Shown here: piece after piece, positions 1 to 7,424 of the stretch | Layout: each line of letters starts with the position of its first letter | Numbering within the stretch: position 1 is the first letter of the stretch | Position numbers and translations under genes: made by a program | Notes under the pieces: model-generated | What the model saw: only the letters and a program-made list of their open reading frames with translations | What the model was told of the DNA's origin: nothing | Databases searched by the model: none | Source: Paraglomus occultum | Taxonomy: Eukaryota > Glomeromycota > Glomeromycetes > Paraglomerales > Paraglomeraceae | Direction of reading: 5' to 3' | Assembly (NCBI GenBank): GCA_910592205.1 | Contig: CAJVPJ010001181.1 | Location: forward strand, 1 to 11,694 | Length of the DNA: 11,694 nucleotides

Positions 1-636
1 CATGGAATCCGTTTGAGACAATTGGACTCCAAAGTCAGAAAAGCTATTTTACAAGCTTGCATCTAATCAGTAAGTTTCCTATCTACTTTGCCCGAATCTA
101 AAAAGTCATTGTTTCATCCAGTTTAGTTTATTATTTCATAAAGGGCGTTTTGCAATAATCTGATCGTATTGTCTTACGTATATAGGTAATTATTAAACAA
201 TTCAGGAAAATACTGCACAGTCAGTGATGTACGTTACCATCTTTGAATTATTTGGTCATGTTATGTTAGACCATTCTTGGAATAGATCCTTGTTCCAAGC
301 GTTTGACCAATCATTGTAAGCAAATTATCTGTTTATGATAAGAAGTAGGCACGAAAATTTGTCAGAGCAGACTATTTGGTTACCAATTGTTGTTATAATG
401 AAAACTTTATTACGGTCCGAAATTCAGCATTCCATCAACAAACTGTTAGGCATTACAACAAATGATTTATTAGTTGTTTTTATATTGCTTGATACGTGCT
501 CAGTAATAAAATTTTCCTAAATCTGTTAATTCATCGATTTTTTCTTTAATCTTACAATACATTAATAATATAGGAAGCAATAATTCTCACCAAAGCCGAG
601 AGAGCCCAGAAGACTCAGCATTTTATTCAACACTGA
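1..636 (+). CDS. 3' end of an unrecognised multi-exon gene (5' partial)
   Basis: I do not recognise the protein. Proposed exons are 1-69, 225-315, 349-502 and 574-636 (TGA at 634-636). Exon 1 is read from base 3 and ends at a strong GTAAGT donor at 70. The second exon reads as clearly protein-like sequence (MYVTIFELFGH, then LDHSWNRSLFQAF). The third contains TIWLPIVVIMKTLLRSEI, and the last joins in phase to give LLDTCSEAIILTKAERAQ before the stop. Intron phases agree (1, 2, 0). The weak point is the second intron (316-348), only 33 bases against 56 or more for other introns here, so one boundary may be wrong or a base may be missing in the assembly. The frame of exon 1 is also ambiguous: base 1 onward reads HGIRLRQLDSKVRKAILQAC before a stop. 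The product looks helical and hydrophobic, without an obvious domain. It is convergent with the next gene, 26 bases away. Confidence 0.42.
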
Positions 637-662
637 CTTAGCTAACTTTAATGCTTCGGCCT

Positions 663-1202
663 TTAACTAAGTTTGTCTCGTAAAATTCGTTGTGCTAAGT
701 CTTTGATGGTTTCTTCCGACTTATTCTTGTCTAACGCTACGAAATTTATAACTTCTCGGCGGCCACTTTTTTGAGTAGGTCTGAATTTGAAATAATCTGG
801 GAGGCGCCTTCGTGCTTGAGTCCTCTTTCTGTCACCCGCAAATTCGTTAACAACTTGTAAGTATACTGAGTGAGTTCCGATATGCTCATTTCTGGAATAA
901 GATTGTATTTTGACGATTTTTGTCGCAATAGTTGACATGATAATATTGAACATTGATTTGAAGTTATACCCACTTTGCTAGCTCTTCAGTAGAGAATATG
1001 CATAACGCACCTGTCGGGTCCCATTTCCTTTTCTGGAGGATATCATGAAGCAATAGATGTCGATTGTATTTAAAGTTTTCTGCATCAAAGAGGTTTAATA
1101 CACGTATGTTATTAATATGCATTGATGGTATGATAGCTTTTCCGGATCTAATGTCTCGTTTTTGTTGGGCGGATAGTATCGAGTAAGCAATTTTATCTCA
1201 TC
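663..1202 (-). pseudogene. Unrecognised spliced gene, apparently frameshifted
   Basis: I do not recognise the protein. Two exons are supported on the minus strand: 1202-1011 and 891 downward, separated by a 119-base intron (1010-892; donor GTGCGT, acceptor TTCCAG). Across that junction the reading is smooth: NRHLLLHDILQKRKWDPT joins EMSISELTQYTYKLL, then LKHEGASQIISNSDLLKKVA. That frame stops at 746-748. The frame one base over, starting exactly there, continues as INFVALDKNKSEETIKDLAQ and ends in RILRDKLS at 663-665, so a lost base near 748 is likely. A second frame switch may lie near 1110-1120, because the first part of exon 1 reads best in another frame (EIKLLTRYYPPN, then LDPEKLSYHQCI). 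An upstream first exon at 1595-1522 (ATG at 1595, donor GTAAAA) is possible, but its phase does not match. This may be a recent pseudogene or a gene damaged by assembly indels. Confidence 0.42.
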
Positions 1203-1621
1203 CTAAAAGTTATCACAAGCGATATCAATTTTTGGCAGTAGGCCGCAAAAATTTATCGATAACTGCGATTCAGTCAATCTGATTAATGAATAATAACAAT
1301 TTAAATTATTAAATTTGTGAAAACCTTATGTGTTATGTTGGTGGAATAATAATTTATTTGATAAAGTATTTTAATCGCATTTCTAACTTTTTCAAACAAA
1401 AGCAATATTTTGTCACTATTACTATCTATTATTACAATTGACACACTAACTATCATAGCATGCAATAACAATATCTACCAAGTAAACATTTGTTGCAGCA
1501 TACCACATATATAAATTTTACCAATATTTGCTAGTGCTCATTTCAGTTTGCCCATTATTCAAAACAATTTGGTATATTTCAATCGCCATTCTCATGAAGG
1601 GGCACTTGTAATAGTTAGCTT
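1203..1621. other. Gap with one possible exon
   Basis: No complete gene is seen. On the minus strand, 1595-1522 reads from an ATG for 24 codons (MRMAIEIYQIVLNNGQ, then TEMSTSKY) into a GTAAAA donor. It starts only 27 bases downstream of the stop of the ZNF706-like gene. It could be the first exon of the broken gene at 663-1202, but the implied 319-base intron is long for this window and the phase (2) does not fit the next exon without another, unseen exon. A short open stretch around 1266-1205 (minus) containing INFCGLLPKIDIAC may be that missing exon or chance. The rest is AT-rich with no motif I can name. Confidence 0.4.
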
Positions 1622-2403
1622 TTAACTTTGGAAAGCCGATTCAGGTGGTATAGATTCCTTTGGATGTTTAGCCTGTTATAATAAATAAATAATAAAAGTA
1701 AGTAAGCAAAATAAAGAAAAATTGTATGAATAGAGGAGACATCTGTTCGATGCTTGGGTTGGTAATTCTAGATGTCATCAGTTATTACTGCATATTGTAT
1801 AATTGATATTAGTTCAAAAGATCTAAAGTTTATGCATAAATTGTAAGTTCGACCAAGTCGACTATTCGTCTAACGTTTACCTCCATGTGTTTAACAATAA
1901 TCTTGTAATTGGCGGCTGGTGTCTATGTCGTAATAGATAAAATTCATAGTATAAAGTATGACAGCAAAAGAATTTTGATCAGTAAATATCTCAAGATTTC
2001 GCTTATATTCTTATTCTTAGTATTATCAACCGTTATCAACTCACTTTACAAACAGGACATTTCAATTGAAGTCCAGCCGCGCGCGCTGCCAGCTGTGACT
2101 TCCCACCTTGTCTTGTCTCGGCTAGTTTCTGTGCTTTTTCTCTGTGATAAGTCACCGATAAAATGCATTTACTTAACGATTTTATTTTATTTTTATATAG
2201 TAACAGAGCTCATCCGCTATACCTTGCTTGTTCCTGTGTATTCAACATATAATCATTATGTCAGTAAGTATGACTTCACGCTTAAAACAATGTTCCCGAA
2301 AATCCCTTCATTCAGCCCCTTAGAAACCAACTTCCATTTGATCGCCTCGTATCTTCTTGCTTCAATCAATGTTCAAACATACCTTCTGCTTACCCCTAGC
2401 CAT
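1622..2403 (-). CDS. ZNF706-like small C2H2 zinc-finger protein (4F5-type N-terminus)
   Basis: Complete gene in five exons: 2403-2383, 2233-2223, 2141-2045, 1922-1881 and 1672-1622 (TAA). Phases agree throughout (0, 2, 0, 0) and the product is 73 residues, close to the 76 of human ZNF706. The start MARGKQK and the following basic helix (EQAREKAQKLAETRQGGKSQ) are the 4F5-like N-terminus. The zinc finger is CPVC (C39, C42), twelve residues, then H55 and H60 in HMEAKH. The tail KHPKESIPPES corresponds to the KHPK-x-PLPPE ending of the family. Members are small nuclear or cytosolic proteins of poorly known role; mammalian ZNF706 has been linked to control of stem-cell exit, but no fungal function can be inferred. 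Introns are 149, 81, 122 and 208 bases, so introns are 560 of 782 bases. The second exon is only 11 bases. Identity is strong; exact splice sites need transcripts. Confidence 0.88.
2223..2233 (-). other. 11-base micro-exon of the ZNF706-like gene
   Basis: The minus strand has acceptor TACACAG, then GAACAAGCAAG, then donor GTATAG. The exon adds residues 8-10 (EQA) and two bases of R11. Without it the frame from MARGKQK does not join REKAQ; with it the N-terminus matches the charged 4F5-like helix expected in this family. Confidence 0.75.
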
Positions 2404-3060
2404 TCCTATATTAGAAAATAACGCTTTACTACTTCTGAACACAATAGAAGTTCGTCAGACTTATGAGCGACAGCAGAACAAACTGTGAGAGGTGAACAGA
2501 AATGGTTTCCGGACAAGAAACGATATTGTAGAGATTGTAATGAAGTAATGTAATTCTATTGGATGATATATATTGGATTGGATACACAAGTTACAACGTT
2601 CGTGGGACAGAGCGATTTGTTGGACGACTCGTTTGATAACGCACTCTAGGACACTATCTATGTACTATTATTATAGTAGTATTAGTATGCTTTGGAATAT
2701 TATCCTTGGGTAATCGTTATGCACCATGAGCCATTGATATCAGATAAAACAACTTATCTAAGAGATAATTCTTTTCTCAGATAAATCAATACTATTTCCA
2801 ACTGCTGAAAACTATCCTGCATTGCCAGAGGTATATGATGTGTCTATGTGAAAGTTAGAAGATGCTGCAGGATCTTTGGCCAATGGACGCATTATCAATG
2901 ACAGGAGCTTCTGTTTCATCGTGGAGAAGTAGTATACCCAACATTATATATTAATATGGAGCATACTGTAACAAAACCGGACAGAGTGAACATTCTCTTA
3001 TGAGAGGCTGATGTGGCGGGGAATTGACGTTTTTAGCCTCAATTTAGTATTAGTGGCACA
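2404..3060. other. Gene-free stretch with decayed coding fragments
   Basis: No intact gene. On the plus strand a zinc-ribbon relic lies at 2481-2553 (listed separately). Other short protein-like runs on the plus strand, each ended by stops, are KLEDAAGSLANGRIINDRSF (about 2851-2910) and VVYPTLYINMEHTVTKPDRV (about 2928-2990). They lie in different frames and I recognise neither. They are consistent with an old, mutated insertion or a dead gene. Confidence 0.4.
2481..2553 (+). pseudogene. Relic of a CxxC..WF..CxxC zinc ribbon, Helitron-protein-like
   Basis: The frame from 2481 reads NCER, a stop (TGA at 2493-2495), then TE. From 2503, one frame over, it reads WFPDKKRYCRDCNEVM and stops at 2551-2553. 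If the stop replaced a cysteine codon, the pattern is C-x2-C, a WF pair, then C-x2-C. That layout resembles the zinc ribbon near the N-terminus of Helitron-associated proteins. The assignment is inference from pattern only, with one stop and one frameshift in about 70 bases. Confidence 0.3.
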
Positions 3061-3260
3061 TTGTGGCCATTTATTAATTCATAATAAATGTTTTACTGGC
3101 AATCATTATAATAGTAATAATTTCATATATTAATATAGTAATAATATGCCTATTACTTATACTATTACTATGTCTGTATATTATAATATGAAACTAATTT
3201 ACATCACATCCACTATTACTTATTACTATGGAACCAAAAAATTACATCACTATTACTATT
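3061..3260. repeat. AT-rich block of TTACTA/TAGTAA inverted and tandem repeats
   Basis: Repeated TAGTAATA and TATTACTA words occur in both orientations: ATAGTAATA at about 3113-3122 and 3135-3143, and ACTATTACTA around 3160-3170, 3211-3227 and 3249-3259. A segment containing TTTCATATATTAATA (3121-3135) is roughly inverted at 3179-3193 (TATTATAATATGAAA). The block can fold into AT-rich stems and sits directly upstream of decayed coding fragments, as a terminal repeat or MITE remnant might. No target-site duplication could be fixed by eye. Confidence 0.5.
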
Positions 3261-3263
3261 AGA

Positions 3264-3495
3264 AGCATTCTGAAGAAAGCTCAATATCAAGGGAAAAATA
3301 TTGCTCCATATGTTTTTAAAATAAATGACCCTAATACTAAGATATAAAATTCTCAAAGAATATTTAGATCAAGAAAAAATTGCTTATAAAATTTACCAGG
3401 AAAGGAAAACCATAACTAATAAACGAGCATTAACACAAACACATGATGAACCAAGAAAGAAACAAAAGCTAGAAACACAAAGCTATTATCAATAA
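3264..3495 (+). pseudogene. Decayed basic protein fragment, probable repeat-family relic
   Basis: The first frame reads ILKKAQYQGKNIAPYVFKIN and stops near 3347 after DPNTKI. A second frame, with an ATG at 3325, takes over as KILKEYLDQEKIAYKIYQER and TITNKRALTQTHDEPRKKQK, ending in LETQSYYQ and TAA at 3493-3495. Together they look like one lysine-rich helical C-terminus broken by a single frameshift. No enzyme motif is visible. The position beside the TTACTA repeats and an opposite-strand relic suggests a mobile or multicopy element. The intact part (3325-3495, 56 codons) could still be translated. Confidence 0.4.
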
Positions 3496-3510
3496 AAAGC
3501 CAAGCTTTTT
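3494..3510. repeat. Short hairpin between two convergent relics
   Basis: AAAAAGC and GCTTTTT form a 7-bp stem with a CAA loop, followed by more T. It overlaps the stop of the plus-strand relic and lies 36 bases from the end of the minus-strand relic. In a eukaryote this need not be functional. Confidence 0.5.
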
Positions 3511-3545
3511 TTACTTTATCTCATAATAATAAATTAAGTTTGACA

Positions 3546-3836
3546 TCAATTAATTCCTTGTTCAATCTTCTCAGAGGTTTAGCCTAGTTGATTGTTTTCT
3601 TTTTCTAATTTGGCTATATTACTTAAGAGTCTTTATTTTGCCTCTCCTCAGACTTTTTCTTGAAATTTGGCTACTTCATCTCTTTCAATTTCTAATGTTC
3701 CCCCAGCTACTGCCTTTCTTCTTCTAGTTTTATTTATTTGTCTCAGTGTGGTCATGTTTATTGTAGGCAAAATAGGGAACGTGTTAGTTTTATTTAACAA
3801 TTTGCTATTGTTCTTCTGAACCGGTTTACTAGGTGG
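3546..3836 (-). pseudogene. Decayed coiled-coil protein end, possibly transposase C-terminus
   Basis: A single minus-strand frame of 97 codons carries three internal stops before its final TGA (3548-3546). It reads PPSKPVQKNNSKLL, then TNTFPILPTINM, then TRRRKAVAGGTLEIERDEVA, then heptad-like helix (LLSNIAKLEKENNQL). A basic cluster followed by GG-TL and an acidic helix is reminiscent of the C-terminal tail of pogo/Fot1-type transposases, but no catalytic DDE region is present, so this is only a suggestion. The frame survives over 290 bases despite the stops, which argues for decay from a real gene and not chance. Confidence 0.4.
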
Positions 3837-4152
3837 CTACTCACAATGTGCTGATAATTTTCTTTGCGGTCTTATGGAAACTAAGACCTTTTATTCGAAA
3901 AGGAGTTGTAGACTATTATGGCCTTTGATGCATCCTCAAAGCATTATAATTACAATAAATTTGACAACTATTTATAGATCTATAATAATAAGCTTTTATT
4001 AATAACTTGTCGCTGGGAACAAGTAGTGTGTCAAACCTTCTATTGACTATTTTCATGCGCGCTTTTCGGTTCCGCCATTCAATGTAAGAGTGTATGCGTT
4101 TCCGCATTTAATATGTAGAGTAACATATTCTTTAGAAAGACATTTAACCACC
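3837..4152. other. No convincing gene
   Basis: A 63-codon frame with an ATG exists on the minus strand (4107-3916, starting MRKRIHSYIEWRNRK). It shows no domain, splice context or continuation, and I cannot tell it from chance or from further relic sequence belonging to the flanking decayed elements. Confidence 0.35.
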
Positions 4153-4385
4153 TTACTTTTGTGCAATTACAATATTTTAATGCTGAGAAGTGGCATTGCT
4201 GAGACTAAGACCGAGTTTATTTAATAATATTTTTAGCCAACGCCTCCCATGTCCCTTAATACACTGCCATTCAGGAGAAACTTGTCTATCAAAATATTAA
4301 TATTCAGTTGCAATGCAAAGGCCCTTCTTCTGTGCAAACTTCCTCATATCTTTGAGTTTCAAGAAATTACTTAAGGGTTACAGAA
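4153..4385 (-). pseudogene. Relic of a zinc-ribbon repeat protein typical of mycorrhizal fungi
   Basis: One minus-strand frame, with an ATG at 4347, reads MRKFAQKKGLCIATEY, stop, YFDRQVSPEWQCIKGHGRRW, then LKILLNKLGLSLSNATSQH, stop, and ends at 4155-4153. The pattern of a short helix, C, TEY, then W-x-C-x2-GH resembles a zinc-ribbon unit repeated in large protein families of Glomeromycotina (cysteine, then WxCxxGHxW). The second cysteine pair is not visible. Two in-frame stops show that it is dead. The family link is inference from memory of the pattern. Confidence 0.38.
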
Positions 4386-5102
4386 ATGAATGCAAAAGAC
4401 GTGGTGGTGATATGTCATGTTGAATAGCAATATTATTTAGTAATAGTTAGACAATCCTTAATCCAAAAAAGAAGTAAATTGAAACCTCATTTTTACAAAA
4501 TTCATACAGATTGTCAATATAACAATTAATTAACCTTAAATGTATTGTCCAACGACTTTTGAAATAGGCATATAAGTACTGCAAGATATTAACAAAAAAA
4601 AACTCCTGTAGCTAGAAAATTTTCACTGCTATGCCCAAATATTTTTCAACATGCCGACTAATGTTAAGGTAAGCTTACTTTGAAACATTAATATTAAGTT
4701 CAAAACAATATTATTTATCAAAAGAAGTTCCTTAATGAAAAACTACTATGATTAACCAAAAGTCATCACAGTAAAAGATCTTTCAAAGAGCATGTTGAAG
4801 TTCATCGAATAGCAACATGTAAGATTGCCCATAGAATGATCGAACCGATTAACGTTTCGGCAGAATAAGACTCATTATGACAGCGCCTTTTTGACAGTGT
4901 TGGATGAAAACAATGATTTGAATTATTATGTTTTCTGAGAATGCGATATCAATAATACAGAACTGCGTTATTAAAAAAAAGGCGAAAAATCAATTAATAC
5001 AAAGGGTTTAAGCCAAAGCTTTCATAACCAACAAATCGTTATATTAATAGCTTATCGTGGATCTACTCCATCATTAAATACCGGCAGGCGAGTCCATACA
5101 TT
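4386..5102. other. Gene-free stretch with short coding-like runs
   Basis: No gene model holds. On the plus strand an ATG at 4651 reads MPTNVK straight into a GTAAGC donor (4669), as a tiny first exon might, but no acceptor in the right phase follows. Two protein-like runs follow in different frames: TKSHHSKRSFKEHVEVHRIA, then MIEPINVSAE, ending near 4868; and NRLTFRQNKTHYDSAFL, then TVLDENNDLNYYVF, ending near 4938. They may be remnants of one frameshifted gene. The last 100 bases probably include the 3' flank of the PWWP gene. Confidence 0.35.
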
Positions 5103-7088
5103 TTAACGTTTTTTCTTCTCTCGTAAACTTTGTAATCCTGTCCGAAACGATTCTCTTGTCGACAAAAGGGTTTCTACCCACCCTACGTCTTCATATTCAT
5201 GAACCACCATGTGCTCAGCTTCCTCATAGCTTACTTCTTCATGATTCATAATCAAACGCGTTATAGTCTCTGGTACTAAGACATCATGAACGAAGCGTAA
5301 TTTCAGTTCGTTCGAAAATTCGTGGAACGGACTATTTTTATCGATTTGTGCTGTGACAGTCGAAGGTAAGTCCTCAGAGTTTATCTTTTCGTCAATTGAT
5401 GCTGCAACCTCTGGAACAAACATTGCACGGAGTAATTTCGCTATGAATCCAATTTCTGACAATGCGAATGGACCGTGAGAAACACTTGACGCTAATCGTT
5501 GACGCGCCTTGCCCCCCTCAATGAAATTCTTGTATCTCCAAGCGACACTCTCATTTCCTGATGCCACTCGACAGAGTATGGGAGCAAGTTCTTCGACCAT
5601 TTTATGGAGATCTGAATCGTAGTAGTTAGGGTCTTCTTCGTCGACTGTGAAGAGTCCTAGCTGCAAGTAATCAGAAAAATGCATGTCAATCGGACCTACC
5701 GATAGAACAGTCACTTCCCTGCGAATTCTACAAGAGGTCATGTTACCGGACAAGTTTGGAATTTTTTCTCATATTTTGTGTAGAATTCATCACGTCTGCA
5801 GGTGTTGTGTGATCCATCGAGGAAAGTTATTCGATATTTATTCGGCTAAGAGATGTCATGTAAGTTTCTTCAAATAATGAAACGAAAAACACGTTGAAAG
5901 ATCAATTACCTCTCTGTATTCATCTATTCTTGCTGGATAATATAATTTATTCTTTCGATAATGTGCCAAGACCGGTTCACCCGGTATCTTCAAACTGGTT
6001 GAGTTGGTCAATTAAATTTTATAATTTATGCAAATACCACCAATGCCATCAATTAATTATCAACTGATACTTCACCTCGTATCCAACTTTGATATCTCGG
6101 TAGCATCACCGTCTTGCATCTTGCTTGTAGCAGAAAATGACAAAAGTCAACGAAAATTAAAACTTAATTTCTTACAGCAATCATTCACTTTTACATTTAA
6201 CTTACTCATCGTTTGATTGTCCAACCGCTATAAGCTTGTCGTTCTTACTTCCATTCATTCCTATGAAACAGACAAGATCCCAAAACACCAATAAATCAGA
6301 TCAGGAAGCGACAATCCTACTGACATGCAATGCGATGCAACTTATCCTTCTCGAATGGGTTTTCTATAATCAACCGACCTATATTTTTCCTTTGCAGTTT
6401 CTGCTTCTTAGGAGAGGCCACAGTTTGTATTGCCCAATCTGCGCTAGGTAATCCATCGTTATCCTCGACATCTTTCTCTTGAGCCAGTTCAAAAGCCCTT
6501 AAAAATTCTTTTTTTCGACTAGACTTTATTCCATCTTCGTAAAATGTGGACGATAACGAATGATGAAAGGGGACGATGCACTCTGAAGATGGATCGGAAA
6601 TTTCTACTGTGCTTTGTTTCGAATGATAGAAGTTAGTCTATACACGCTTTGTGAATGAAAAAAAATGTTGCATATACTACAGACTTTGGTCTTATCCCAA
6701 CGAAGCATTTTACTTTGAGAGGAATTTCAGACTTGTCCTCGTTTATTATCTATAATAAATGAAGCACTCAACTCTCAGGCATAGTAATGGTGGACCAATG
6801 TCCATACAAAGATAAAGTTGCGACTCGCAGAAAGTTACAAGCGCGTTGCCGGCTTACCTCCCCAGGCCACCAAAGTCCTTCGGTTTCATACATCACCCAC
6901 ACTATCTTGGGTAGCAATCTCGTATCGAACTTATCCGGCATTGCGGTATTATTTCTGGGAGAAATTGTTCGACTAGATCGTGTATTCGACTCTCGAGAGT
7001 CCTTGTCACTGGCCTTCTGCTTCTTGGGCGAAACATGAGACGAAAACTTGTTGTTATCGTTAGTGCGTTTCCGGTTTTTAGCTTTCAT
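5103..7088 (-). CDS. PWWP- and Tudor-like domain chromatin reader
   Basis: Eight exons: 7088-6858, 6749-6714, 6637-6379, 6260-6206, 6123-6076, 5994-5910, 5845-5752 and 5695-5103 (TAA). All phases agree and the product is 466 residues. Residues 1-60 are basic and disordered, as in nuclear proteins (PKKQKASDKD). Residues 61-115 form a PWWP domain: IVWVMYETEGLWWPGE (WWPG at 73-76), then FYHSKQSTVEI and IVPF at 110-113. An acidic/basic linker follows. Residues about 214-262 form a second Tudor-like barrel: PGEPVLAHYRKNKLYYPARI, then KYRITFLDG. The C-terminal 200 residues are helical (RFVHDVLVPETITRLIM; EDVGWVETLL) and end in KKKR. PWWP and Tudor modules bind methyl-lysine histones and DNA, so a role as a chromatin reader is inferred; I cannot name the family. 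Introns are 56-118 bases. The start is the first ATG of the open stretch. The last intron's donor (GTCCGG) is atypical. Confidence 0.85.
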
Positions 7089-7424
7089 TTGCTGAATTGT
7101 ACGCGAGTAGTCTTTCACGTTTATTAATCCTTGTGTCCGGCAAGAATTTCCGAATTGTCGAATTTATAGCTGACGTGTTGATAAAATGGACTCATTGAAC
7201 GGATACCCGAGCACCCATAACTTGGTAGATATTGAGCGTATCTATCAGTAATAAATCATTTACTCGCATGGGACAGTACAAGTCTATTCGCTTGCCCACC
7301 CCATGCCATACAAAATGCCACAAAAAGACAAAAGTGGTAATAACACAAGAAAAGCAGGTTTAAAATCTCGAATCTAGAAAATTCAAAACACATCACCGTT
7401 TGCGGGACAGGCGCATAGATAACG
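7089..7424. promoter_or_regulatory. Shared divergent promoter region (PWWP gene / CENP-M-like gene)
   Basis: The 336 bases between the two opposite start codons must hold both promoters and both 5' leaders, unless upstream non-coding exons exist. I see no clear TATA box or named factor site. The arrangement allows shared regulation of two chromatin-related genes; this is inference from position only. Confidence 0.5.

Noticed and set aside
6028-6451. Plus-strand open frames over introns and small exons of the PWWP gene
   Set aside because: The minus-strand exons at 6260-6206 and 6123-6076 join in phase with good splice sites; the plus frames show no protein likeness.
6768-7038. Plus-strand open frame opposite the PWWP exon
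   Set aside because: It mirrors the coding minus strand, which carries the recognisable PWWP motif.
7088-7118. Earlier GTG start for the PWWP gene at 7118
   Set aside because: Nuclear fungal genes start at ATG; the first ATG in this frame is at 7088 and the added residues are not needed by the domain.
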